From Bacteroidota bacterium (lineage in GTDB: Bacteria; Bacteroidota; Bacteroidia; AKYH767-A; 2013-40CM-41-45): DNA of 64,000 nucleotides. The translations under genes were made by a program, and so were the position numbers. Each line of letters opens with the position of its first letter. The first letter of the stretch is position 1. Positions 43,707-52,250 of the stretch are shown here, piece after piece. The DNA is taken from positions 372,001-436,000 of the forward strand of contig JADKJP010000006.1 of NCBI GenBank assembly GCA_016720935.1, read 5' to 3'. A model generated the notes under the pieces. That model was given only the letters and a program-made list of their open reading frames with translations. It did no database searches and had not been told where the DNA came from.

Positions 43707-45974
43707 TTATGCATTTACCTGCGAACGGATGATATTCAATGCTCCTCCTGCTTTGAACCATTCGATCTGGTTTTCATTGTAGGTGTGATTCACATTGAAT
43801 TGTTCACTCGTTCCGTCTTTGTGATTCAAACGGATGCTTAATTGTTTTCCGGGAGCGAAAGAAGTGAGGCCAACAATATCGATGCTATCGTCTTCGCGGA
43901 TTTTATCATAATCAGATTTGTCAGCGAAGGTAAGCGCGAGCATACCTTGTTTCTTTAGATTTGTTTCGTGAATCCGGGCAAATGATTTTACGAGGATTGC
44001 ACGTACACCGAGATGTCGCGGTTCCATGGCAGCATGTTCACGTGAAGAACCTTCGCCATAGTTTTCATCTCCGACAACGATAGTTCCGATACCGGCTGCT
44101 TTGTACGCACGTTGAACAGCAGGAACCGAACCATACTCTCCGGACAGTTGATTTTTAACTGAATCTGTTTTTTCATTAAAGGAATTCATCGCTCCGATCA
44201 ACATATTGTTGGAGATGTTGTCGAGGTGACCGCGGAATTTCAACCATGGTCCTGCCATGGAGATATGATCTGTAGTACACTTTCCTTTTACTTTTATCAG
44301 AAGCTTTAATCCGTTCAGGTCCGTTCCTTCCCATGGACGGAAAGCGTCCAGTAATTGCAAACGTTCAGAAGTAGGGGAGACCAGCACCTGAACTTTACTT
44401 CCGTCGCGTGCGGGTTCCTGATAACCGGCATCTTCAACCGCATAACCATTGGCAGGAGCTTCCAAACCTTCAGGAGCTTTCAGTTTTATTTTTTCTCCCT
44501 TTGCATTTGTAAGTGAATCGGTCATCGGATTGAAAGTAAGATCTCCGGCGATCGCGAGTGCGGTGACAATTTCAGGGGAAGCAACAAAGGCATGTGTATT
44601 CGCATTTCCATCATTACGTTTTGCAAAATTCCTGTTGAAGGAAGTGATGATGGAATTTTTTCTGTTCGGATCAGAAGTATGTCGTGCCCATTGTCCGATG
44701 CATGGACCACATGCATTTGCAAGTACAACACCACCCATTTTTTCAAACGTTCCGAGGAAACCATCGCGCTCAACAGTAAATCGTACCTGTTCGGAGCCCG
44801 GTGTAATGGTGAATTCCGATTTTGCTTTGATACCCGCGTCAACTGCCTGCTTTGCAAGTGAAGCTGCACGCATGATGTCTTCGTAGGATGAATTCGTGCA
44901 AGAACCAATAAGACCAACTTCAAGGGTAGCAGGCCATCCGTTGTCTCTCACTGCCTGCGCGAATTTTGAAAGCGGCCAGGCCAGATCGGGAGTAAATGGA
45001 CCATTGATATGCGGTTCGAGTTCATCGAGATTTATTTCAATGACTTCATCAAAATATTTTTCCGGATTTTCATAAACTTCTTTATCCCCGCGAAGATGTT
45101 CGGCCACAGCGTTTGCAGCAGTTGCGATTTCAGCTCTTCCTGTTCCGCTGAGATAATCAGCCATTTTTTTATCGTAACAGAAAATGGAAGTAGTCGCTCC
45201 GATTTCAGCACCCATGTTGCAAATAGTTCCTTTTCCTGTACAGGAAAGACTGTCGGCACCCGGACCAAAATATTCAAGGATTTTATCGGTACCACCTTTT
45301 ACAGTGAGTACACCGGCTACTTTCAGAATAACATCTTTCGCGGAAGCCCATCCGTTCAATTTGCCTGTGAGTTTTACTCCGATCAATTTAGGAAATTTCA
45401 ATTCCCATGGAAGTCCTGCCATCACGTCGCATGCATCCGCACCACCAACTCCGATCGCGATCATTCCAAGCCCACCCGCGTTCACGGTGTGAGAATCAGT
45501 TCCGATCATCATTCCACCCGGGAAAGCATAATTTTCGAGGATTACCTGGTGTATAATTCCTGCACCCGGTTTCCAGAATCCGATTCCGTATTTATTCGAA
45601 ACGGAAGCGAGAAAATCATAGACTTCCTTATTCTTGTCAAGAGCTGTATTTAAATCTTCAACGGCACCGGTTTTAGCCTGAATGAGGTGATCGCAGTGCA
45701 CCGTGGAAGGTACAGCGACTTTCATTCTTCCGGCTTGCATAAATTGTAACAAAGCCATTTGAGCGGTTGCATCCTGCATGGCAACACGATCAGGGTTAAA
45801 ATCAACGTATGATTTACCGCGTTCAAACGGTTTGGCTGGCATCCCTTCAGAAAGATGGGAGTAGAGAATTTTTTCGGTCAGCGTCAAAGGACGTCCTGTC
45901 AATTTTCTTGCTGCTGCGATGCGCTCACCCAGGTGAGCATATACAGCTTTTACCATGTCAACATCAAAAGCCAT
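43707..45974 (-). CDS. acnA: Aconitate hydratase (mitochondrial-type)
   Basis: 755 residues. It isomerises citrate and isocitrate in the TCA cycle with a [4Fe-4S] cluster. Cluster Cys residues lie in VGLIGSCTNSSYED (about residue 357) and VVLANACGPCIGQW (about 420). GGMMIGTDSHTVNAGGLGMI and the C-terminal swivel domain GDENYGEGSSREHAAMEPRHLG with the catalytic Ser region are present. Length and layout match the ACO2-type enzyme rather than AcnB. The symbol is generic. Confidence 0.95.
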   Translation of the reverse strand: MAFDVDMVKAVYAHLGERIAAARKLTGRPLTLTEKILYSHLSEGMPAKPFERGKSYVDFNPDRVAMQDATAQMALLQFMQAGRMKVAVPSTVHCDHLIQAKTGAVEDLNTALDKNKEVYDFLASVSNKYGIGFWKPGAGIIHQVILENYAFPGGMMIGTDSHTVNAGGLGMIAIGVGGADACDVMAGLPWELKFPKLIGVKLTGKLNGWASAKDVILKVAGVLTVKGGTDKILEYFGPGADSLSCTGKGTICNMGAEIGATTSIFCYDKKMADYLSGTGRAEIATAANAVAEHLRGDKEVYENPEKYFDEVIEINLDELEPHINGPFTPDLAWPLSKFAQAVRDNGWPATLEVGLIGSCTNSSYEDIMRAASLAKQAVDAGIKAKSEFTITPGSEQVRFTVERDGFLGTFEKMGGVVLANACGPCIGQWARHTSDPNRKNSIITSFNRNFAKRNDGNANTHAFVASPEIVTALAIAGDLTFNPMTDSLTNAKGEKIKLKAPEGLEAPANGYAVEDAGYQEPARDGSKVQVLVSPTSERLQLLDAFRPWEGTDLNGLKLLIKVKGKCTTDHISMAGPWLKFRGHLDNISNNMLIGAMNSFNEKTDSVKNQLSGEYGSVPAVQRAYKAAGIGTIVVGDENYGEGSSREHAAMEPRHLGVRAILVKSFARIHETNLKKQGMLALTFADKSDYDKIREDDSIDIVGLTSFAPGKQLSIRLNHKDGTSEQFNVNHTYNENQIEWFKAGGALNIIRSQVNA

Positions 45975-46186
45975 TTTTTTCTTGTTTTTATGGCTGCAAG
46001 TTACAAAATATGGAAGGGATTAGACTGATTATTTTATCGGGAAATTTTGTGTCGGTAAATGTGGAGGAATTAACTCATTGATTTTCCATCGTTCCAAATA
46101 ACCTTCCGGCTTTGTTTTAATAAAATCTTTCGATCTGTTTTGTAAGGAATCGTTTCATATTTCAAACCAAATCTTTCCTGGCAGAC

Positions 46187-46194
46187 TAATTTTG
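46187..46194 (+). promoter_or_regulatory. -7 promoter element for a small membrane ORF
   Basis: TAATTTTG (TAnnTTTG), ending 8 bases before the ATG at 46203. Confidence 0.45.
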
Positions 46195-46202
46195 TATTGT
46201 TC

Positions 46203-46376
46203 ATGAAGGAAGATCCGATGCCACAACGATACTTAAGGAAATACTATCAAATGCGCGGAAAGGTTTTCACGGTTACTTTCCTCTTGTTCCAGCTGGTATT
46301 TTGCTCTATTCTGCTTTACTATATTCTTAAAAAACAGCAAGTGAATCTTGACTTCCTTGGTCAGATTTTCAATTAA
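46203..46376 (+). CDS. Small single-span membrane protein, uncharacterised
   Basis: 57 residues from the ATG at 46203. A basic N-terminus (PQRYLRKYYQMRGK) precedes a hydrophobic helix of about 20 residues (FTVTFLLFQLVFCSILLYYI, residues 22-41). A short polar tail follows (LKKQQVNLDFLGQIFN). A TAATTTTG promoter element sits 8 bases before the ATG. I recognise no family. It is supported by promoter, start codon, clean membrane topology and the absence of any other gene in the acnA-secDF gap. Confidence 0.5.
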   Translation: MKEDPMPQRYLRKYYQMRGKVFTVTFLLFQLVFCSILLYYILKKQQVNLDFLGQIFN

Positions 46377-46597
46377 TTACTGAAAATATCTGCATTCAGG
46401 CATTTCGGAATAATATCCAGAAACTTACAGTTTCCTTTGTAGCCAATTTAGCCGACAAAGCCGTTTTATGTTCAATTTGACCCTGTTTTTCCTGATGTTG
46501 AATAAACAAATTCACCGGTTCTTACTTCTGCAACAAAAGAGAACATCTTGAGGGATCGTCCAAATCGGATGAAACGTATCCAAGAGAAAATATTTTC

Positions 46598-46798
46598 ATG
46601 CAAGAAAATTACTCTTCCTCTTCTTTTTTTCAGGAAAAACCCCGCAAAATATTCGGGATCCCGGAAAAAACTGTTTACCGTATCGGTGTATTCGTTTTTT
46701 ATATCCTGTTGTTTTTTGCAATCAGCTTATTCTCAAAGAAAGTGCAATTGCCACAAAATGAGCCTTATAGCACTAGCCTGAGTACGGATAAACACTGA
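46598..46798 (+). CDS. Small single-span membrane protein, uncharacterised
   Basis: 66 residues. A polar N-terminus (MQENYSSSSFFQEKPRKIFG) leads to one membrane helix (VYRIGVFVFYILLFFAISLF, about residues 26-45). KK and a polar C-terminus of ~19 residues follow. It is the second such ORF in the gap before secDF. An overlapping frame on the same strand (from 46548) is also open but has a less protein-like composition. The -7 motif is unclear here. A hairpin follows at 46826. Confidence 0.42.
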   Translation: MQENYSSSSFFQEKPRKIFGIPEKTVYRIGVFVFYILLFFAISLFSKKVQLPQNEPYSTSLSTDKH

Positions 46799-46825
46799 TT
46801 TTTTGGTTTTTCGAGGTTTTTAAAG

Positions 46826-46844
46826 GACGGTAGAAAATACCGTC
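46826..46844 (+). terminator. Hairpin after the second small ORF
   Basis: GACGGTA (46826-46832), loop GAAAA, TACCGTC (46838-46844), followed a few bases later by CCCTTTTTAT. A weak terminator by stem length and T-run position. It would end the small-ORF transcript before the secDF promoter at 46916. Confidence 0.5.
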
Positions 46845-46893
46845 AACCCTTTTTATAGGCAATTTTAGACCCTAAATGCGTTTTTAGCTTAAA

Positions 46894-46923
46894 TTGGAAA
46901 TTACGCTGCTTATTCTATCTTTG
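46894..46923 (+). promoter_or_regulatory. secDF promoter (-33 TTG and -7 TATCTTTG)
   Basis: TTG at 46894-46896, 19 bases, then TATCTTTG at 46916-46923. This is a good Bacteroidota-type promoter and leaves about 50 bases before the secDF ATG at 46976. Confidence 0.7.
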
Positions 46924-46975
46924 CACGCTCAAAAAAATTACCTGTTTACTTATTAATTAAACTACTTCATTATCC

Positions 46976-49900
46976 ATGCAAAGCAAAGGCGCTGTAAAGT
47001 TATTTGCGATTCTTCTGGCTCTGGTCTGTTTGTACCAGCTTTCGTTCACGTTTATTACACGGGGAGTTGAGAATGACGCAAGAGAATACGCAAACGGAGA
47101 TCCGGCGAAGGAAAAAGCCTACCTCGATTCGATCAACACCCAGCCGGTGTACCCGCTACTCGGTCTCACTTACAAGAAATGTAAGGAAAACGAAATCAAC
47201 CTCGGTCTTGACCTGAAGGGTGGTATGAACGTAACGATGGAAGTTTCCCTCGTTGACCTCATCCGTTCAATGGCCAACAACAGCAATGACGGTACTTTCA
47301 ACAAAGCACTCGCGAATGCTCAGGCCGCTCAGGCGAATAGTCAAAAAGATTTCGTGTCCTTGTTTGTGGATGAATTTCAGAAACTCGATCCGAACGGAAA
47401 ACTTGCCGCCATCTTCGCGACAAAAGAACTTCAGGATCGTATCAATTTCAATTCGACAAATGCTGAGGTAAAAGCAGTGATTCAGAAAGAAGCTAACGCC
47501 GCTTTCGATCGTACTTACCAGATCCTCAAAACACGTATCGATAAATTCGGTGTAACACAACCGAACGTACAAAAACTTGGCAATGGACGTATCCTCGTCG
47601 AATTGCCTGGTATCAAAGAACCGGATCGTGTACGTAAACTTCTTCAGGGAACAGCGAAACTTGAATTCTGGGAAACATACGACAACCGTGATTTGTATCC
47701 GATACTGGAGCAGGCGAACAATGCGCTCAAAGCAATTGTAAGCGCTGATTCGGCTTCCCTCGCCAACGCTAAACCAATTATCACTGATTCACTGAATCTG
47801 AACACAGATACATTGAAATCAGCTAGTCTTACCAACGATACCGCAGCAGCTGATACAACGAAAAAAGATCTGATGTCGCAGCTTTCTGCTGACAAAAAAG
47901 ATTCTGCTTCGCAGGACACAACTAAGGCCGGACAATCATTTGAACAGTTCGCTAAAGACAACCCTCTGTTTGCTGTTCTTTCTCCTGCGGTTCAGCCGAA
48001 CGAAAAAAATCAGAACGAATTACGCAAAGGTCCGGTTATCGGTTCCTCTTTTGTAAAAGATACTGCTACCGTGAATCACTATCTCCAGATGGAGCAGGTG
48101 CGTTCTAAATTCCCTCGTGAATTTAAAGCGCTTTGGTCAGTTAAGCCAATCGATAAAGAAGGCAAGGTTGTTCAGTTGGTTGCGATCCGCATGCCCACCC
48201 GTGATTTCCAGGCTCCACTCGACGGTTCTGCTGTTGTGGATGCACGTAAACAAAAAGGTCAGTTCACCGACAACTGGGAAATCAGTATGACGATGAATGC
48301 GGAAGGTGCACGTGTGTGGAAGCGTTTGACGCATGACAACGTAAATAAATCCATCGCGATCGTTCTTGATGAATATGTATATTCATTCCCGAATGTAATC
48401 CAGGAAATCGCCGGAGGTAGTTCAAGTATTACCGGAAACTTTACACTGGAAGAAGCGGATGACTTATCGAATATTCTGAAAGTAGGTAAACTGCCTGCAC
48501 CTGCACGTATAGTAGAGGACACTGTTGTTGGACCGACTCTCGGACAGGAAGCGATTAATTCAGGATTGTTATCCTTCGTGATCGCCCTCATCCTTGTGTT
48601 GCTGTTCATGGTATCTTATTACAGCAATGCGGGTCTTATCGCCGACGTAGCACTTTTCGCCAACGTATTCTTCATCATGGGTATCCTTGCTTCACTCGGA
48701 GCGGTACTCACACTGCCGGGTATCGCGGGTATTGTACTTACGATCGGTCTCTCCGTGGATGCGAACATCCTGATCTTTGAACGTGTTCGGGAAGAGCTTG
48801 CACTTGGTAAGGGTATCCGACTCGCGATCAGCGACGGATTCAAACACGCGTATTCTTCCATCATCGACTCCAACATCACAACACTTATCCTTGGTATTAT
48901 CCTTTACGTATTTGGTACAGGTCCGATCCAGGGATTCGCAACGACGTTGATTGTAGGTATCCTTACCTCACTTTTCAGTGCGATCTTTATCAGCCGTCTG
49001 ATCTTTGACTGGATGCTTGGAAGAAACAAAGAAGTTCGTTTCTGGAACAACGCGACAAAAGGTGCTTTCAAAAACATCCACATCAATTTCGTTGAAAAGA
49101 GAAAGATTTATTATGTGATTTCAAGTTCTATCATCATTCTCGGTATCGTAGCCTTCATGATGAAGGGTCTCAATTTCGGGGTGGATTTCCAGGGAGGTCG
49201 TACTTATGTGGTGCGTTTCGATAAGGAAATTCCTACTGTACAGGTGATCGACGCTTTGAAAGGACCACTGGCAAAATCACCGGAAGTGAAAACATTCGGT
49301 GCATCCAGCCAGGTGAAAATCACCACTACTTATCTGATCGATGATCAATCTATTGATGCTGAACAAAAAGTAAGTGATAAACTCAATGAAGGACTGAAGG
49401 CCATTCCGGGTTATACCTACAAGATTCTGAGTTCTCAGAAAGTAGGACCAACAATTGCCGATGATATCAAGTCTTCCGCGGTGTGGGCCATACTCGTAGC
49501 ATCTATCCTTATGTTTATCTACATCCGGATCCGGTTCAAAAAATGGCAATATGGTTTGGGTGCGGTAGTCGCTCTCTTGCATGATGCGATTGTGGTACTG
49601 TCCTTCTTCGCTATTTTCAATGGAGTTCTTCCATTCTCACTCGAAATAGACCAGGCATTCATCGCCGCGATTCTGACGGTAATGGGGTATTCCATGACAG
49701 ATACTGTCGTGGTGTTTGACCGGATACGAGAATTCGTAGGTGTACACCACCATGCGGCCGATCAGAAGAAAGTCATCAATGATGCCTTGAACGCAACCCT
49801 CAGCCGTACTATCAATACTTCCCTTACGATCTTCTTCGTACTGCTTGCGATCTTCATTTTTGGTGGAGAAGTAATCAGAGGATTTACCTTTGCATTGTTG

Positions 49901-49987
49901 ATCGGTATCGTCATCGGAACTTATTCCTCTATTTGCATTGCGACTCCGATTGTGGTTGATTTCAGCAAGAAAGAGCCCAAGGCTTAA
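46976..49987 (+). CDS. secDF: Protein translocase subunit SecDF (fused)
   Basis: 1003 residues. SecD and SecF are fused as in other Bacteroidota. They use the proton gradient to pull preproteins out on the periplasmic side. The SecD part has TM1, GLDLKGGMNVTMEV (about residues 78-91), the P1 head domain (GNGRILVELPGIKEPDRVRKLL), and TM helices with GLSVDANILIFERVREEL (about 594-611). The SecF part starts near 700 with GLNFGVDFQGGRTYVVRF and GYSMTDTVVVFDRIREF (about 902). A Ser/Asp/Lys-rich insertion at about 265-320 (AAADTTKKDLMSQLSADKKD) lies inside the periplasmic head. Confidence 0.97.
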   Translation: MQSKGAVKLFAILLALVCLYQLSFTFITRGVENDAREYANGDPAKEKAYLDSINTQPVYPLLGLTYKKCKENEINLGLDLKGGMNVTMEVSLVDLIRSMANNSNDGTFNKALANAQAAQANSQKDFVSLFVDEFQKLDPNGKLAAIFATKELQDRINFNSTNAEVKAVIQKEANAAFDRTYQILKTRIDKFGVTQPNVQKLGNGRILVELPGIKEPDRVRKLLQGTAKLEFWETYDNRDLYPILEQANNALKAIVSADSASLANAKPIITDSLNLNTDTLKSASLTNDTAAADTTKKDLMSQLSADKKDSASQDTTKAGQSFEQFAKDNPLFAVLSPAVQPNEKNQNELRKGPVIGSSFVKDTATVNHYLQMEQVRSKFPREFKALWSVKPIDKEGKVVQLVAIRMPTRDFQAPLDGSAVVDARKQKGQFTDNWEISMTMNAEGARVWKRLTHDNVNKSIAIVLDEYVYSFPNVIQEIAGGSSSITGNFTLEEADDLSNILKVGKLPAPARIVEDTVVGPTLGQEAINSGLLSFVIALILVLLFMVSYYSNAGLIADVALFANVFFIMGILASLGAVLTLPGIAGIVLTIGLSVDANILIFERVREELALGKGIRLAISDGFKHAYSSIIDSNITTLILGIILYVFGTGPIQGFATTLIVGILTSLFSAIFISRLIFDWMLGRNKEVRFWNNATKGAFKNIHINFVEKRKIYYVISSSIIILGIVAFMMKGLNFGVDFQGGRTYVVRFDKEIPTVQVIDALKGPLAKSPEVKTFGASSQVKITTTYLIDDQSIDAEQKVSDKLNEGLKAIPGYTYKILSSQKVGPTIADDIKSSAVWAILVASILMFIYIRIRFKKWQYGLGAVVALLHDAIVVLSFFAIFNGVLPFSLEIDQAFIAAILTVMGYSMTDTVVVFDRIREFVGVHHHAADQKKVINDALNATLSRTINTSLTIFFVLLAIFIFGGEVIRGFTFALLIGIVIGTYSSICIATPIVVDFSKKEPKA

Positions 49988-50008
49988 TCAATAAAATTCG
50001 ATAATACC

Positions 50009-50048
50009 TGAGGCCCGTAAGCGTAAGCATACGGGCCTCATTGTTTTT
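50009..50048 (+). terminator. Rho-independent terminator of secDF
   Basis: TGAGGCCCGTA (50009-50019) pairs with TACGGGCCTCA (50030-50040), an 11-bp stem followed by TTGTTTTT. It lies 22 bases after the secDF stop. Confidence 0.92.
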
Positions 50049-50167
50049 AAGGAGGTTTCTGAGGGTAATTGTTAAAGGTTTTTAGAAATCATTGATTTCT
50101 CAGCCGAATCACGAATTATCCCCTTTTAAATTCATTCTGAAAACATCCTTGCTTCATCATTTTGAAA

Positions 50168-50175
50168 TATCTTTG
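50168..50175 (+). promoter_or_regulatory. -7 promoter element for tatA
   Basis: TATCTTTG (TAnnTTTG) 16 bases before the tatA ATG. A possible -33 TTG is at 50149-50151. Confidence 0.6.
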
Positions 50176-50191
50176 TACAAAATAAAAAGCC

Positions 50192-50449
50192 ATGACACTC
50201 TTATTCCTCAACCTCGGCGGTGGTGAAATTTTCGTAATCCTGCTGGTAGTCCTTTTGTTTTTTGGATCCAAGAGAATTCCTGAACTGGCAAAAGGTCTTG
50301 GAAAAGGGATGCGTGAATTCAAAGACGCTATGAGCGGAATTGAAAGTGAAGTGAGAAATGCTGCCAATGATGCGCCTCCTGCAAAAACTCCTGCTGTTAC
50401 TCCACCTGCAACGACTACACCGGAAGAACCTAAGAAAATTCAGGAATAA
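50192..50449 (+). CDS. tatA: Sec-independent translocase protein TatA/E
   Basis: 85 residues. One short N-terminal membrane helix (GGGEIFVILLVVLLFFG, residues 9-25), the hinge Phe-Gly, and the amphipathic helix SKRIPELAKGLGKGMREFKDAMSG (26-49) are the TatA hallmarks. A Pro/Ala-rich disordered tail follows (PPAKTPAVTPPATTTPEEP). TatA multimers form the pathway for folded twin-arginine proteins. tatC is not in the window. Confidence 0.94.
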   Translation: MTLLFLNLGGGEIFVILLVVLLFFGSKRIPELAKGLGKGMREFKDAMSGIESEVRNAANDAPPAKTPAVTPPATTTPEEPKKIQE

Positions 50450-50498
50450 AATTTCCCTGTACTGATTCTTCCTATCGTAAAGAAAATTGTTTGTATTC

Positions 50499-52184
50499 TT
50501 ATCTGCTTCCTTTTTTTGCGAGGAAGCGCTTTTCGATTTCTTCCAATGAAAAAGCGTTAAATGTAGAGGACTTTGTCAAGCCTCCTTTTCTTGCCACGCA
50601 AACACCATAATGCATATCGTGGTAACCTTCAGTACGGTGTGCATCCGGATTAATAGAAATCATGACATTCTTATCTAATGCATAAGGAATGTATCTCCAG
50701 TCAAGATCCAATCGATAGGGGTTTGCGTTCAATTCAATGATAACTCCATTGGCTGCGCAAGCATCAATGATCTTCTGATGATCGATTGGATAACCTTCCC
50801 GCGCGAGTAACAAACGTCCGGTGGGATGACCCAGAATGGTGGTGTAAGGATTTTCAATTGCTTTTAACAGGCGCTGCGTCGCTTTTTCCTTATCCATTCT
50901 TAATCCTGAATGAATGGAAGCGACAATGAAATCAAAACTATTTAAAATTTCATCAGGATAATCCAGTGAGCCATCGTTCAGGATATCGGATTCAATTCCT
51001 TTGAAAATTTTGAATGGACCAAGTTTTGAATTCAGGACATCAATTTCTTCTTGTTGCTTTAAAATCCGTTCAGGCTGCAAACCATTCGCGTAAAATGCGC
51101 TTTTGCTGTGATCACAAATACCGAGATACTGGTAACCCAGTCCTTTGCAATACACCGCCATTTCTTCCAGCGTATGAGCTCCATCGCTATAAGTAGTATG
51201 GTTATGCAGAATTCCTTTCAGATCTTTTTCCTCAATGAGTGTAGGCAGCTTTCCATTTTCAATCAATGAAAATTCTGAGCGTCCTTCACGCAATTCCGGT
51301 TCAAAGTAGGGGAGGTTTGCAAGGGCATAAATATCATTTTCCGATTCAGAAATTTCCGGAATCGTTAGTTTGTATTTTTCCAGGAGCAGTTCAAGATGTT
51401 CCGGATTTGCTGTTGTCCGAAAGAGGAGGGAAGCATAATGGTCATGATCAGAGATGAAAATAATCAAAGGTAATTTCCCTGCAATCACAGCGGCAATTTC
51501 AATTTCATTAGACCTGATGGAATCTTTATCAATAAGTGGATGAGAGGAAATGAAATCCAATACAGCAGAAATTTCTTTTGGGACCAGTACAAGCTCGATC
51601 TTTTCCTGTATTTCCAGTTTTCTTCTGAATTCACCGGTATAGGAGCATTCTTCAGCGATTCCGCTATTGCGGATGTCCTGCAAGATTTGCTGAGCGATTG
51701 GTTCAATGACAGCGAAAAGATATTTTCCCTGGTTCGCTTCCATGTATTCAATTGCCTGTTTGATTTGCAACTGAGTTTTGGATCCGAAACCTTTCAATTC
51801 AACCAACCTGTTCTCATTACAGGCATAAAGTAGTTCGCCTGTAGATTCAATACCCAGTTCTTTCCAGAGTGTTCTTACTTTTTTGGGCCCGATACCTTTG
51901 ATGGAAAGCATGTCAATCACTCCTTTGGGAGTGAGTTTGAGCATTTCATCCATTTCAGGAAAGGAATTTTTTGTCAGTAAATCAGTGATTTTTGTTTGAA
52001 TACTTTTTCCAACTCCTTCAATACTTCCAATTTCATTTGGATCCAAAGTTTCTATAGGAACAGGATGACGTTCCAGCTTGAATGCAGCATTCTGAATCGA
52101 CCGGATCTTGAAAGGATTCTCGTCATGCAGCTCCATCAGCTGTGCTGTGAGCTTAAATGCTTTGGCGAGTTCTTTGTTTGACAT
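50499..52184 (-). CDS. polX: PolX-like protein: HhH and PHP domains, degenerate polymerase site
   Basis: 561 residues from the ATG at 52184 (MSNKELAKAFKLTAQLMELH); a TTG two codons up is unlikely. N-terminal 8-kDa-like and HhH region (IEGVGKSIQTKI, MLSIKGIGPKKVRTLWKELG, VELKGFGSKTQLQ; residues 1-145). The palm follows, but GSxRRGxExxxDID is replaced by GEFRRKLEIQEKIELVL and the third Asp strand reads IEIAAVIAG. All three catalytic aspartates therefore appear lost. The C-terminal PHP domain (from ~325) is intact: LHNHTTYSDGAHT, GICDHSKSA, GIESDILNDG, ASIHSG, ILGHPTGR, INPDAHRTEG. Probably a repair nuclease or phosphoesterase rather than a polymerase. Confidence 0.88.
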   Translation of the reverse strand: MSNKELAKAFKLTAQLMELHDENPFKIRSIQNAAFKLERHPVPIETLDPNEIGSIEGVGKSIQTKITDLLTKNSFPEMDEMLKLTPKGVIDMLSIKGIGPKKVRTLWKELGIESTGELLYACNENRLVELKGFGSKTQLQIKQAIEYMEANQGKYLFAVIEPIAQQILQDIRNSGIAEECSYTGEFRRKLEIQEKIELVLVPKEISAVLDFISSHPLIDKDSIRSNEIEIAAVIAGKLPLIIFISDHDHYASLLFRTTANPEHLELLLEKYKLTIPEISESENDIYALANLPYFEPELREGRSEFSLIENGKLPTLIEEKDLKGILHNHTTYSDGAHTLEEMAVYCKGLGYQYLGICDHSKSAFYANGLQPERILKQQEEIDVLNSKLGPFKIFKGIESDILNDGSLDYPDEILNSFDFIVASIHSGLRMDKEKATQRLLKAIENPYTTILGHPTGRLLLAREGYPIDHQKIIDACAANGVIIELNANPYRLDLDWRYIPYALDKNVMISINPDAHRTEGYHDMHYGVCVARKGGLTKSSTFNAFSLEEIEKRFLAKKGSR

Positions 52185-52250
52185 AATCAATGAAATTCTA
52201 GGGGTGAAATTTCTTTAAATCGAAAAATATCAGAGCATGTTTAGTTCACT

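Noticed and set aside
45009..45653. 214-codon open frame antisense to aconitase
   Set aside because: Shadow of a certain gene, with Phe/Ser-rich, non-protein-like composition.
46548..46781. 77-codon frame overlapping the second small membrane ORF
   Set aside because: The basic, Cys-containing translation looks less like a membrane protein than the 46598 frame; only one of the two can be dominant.
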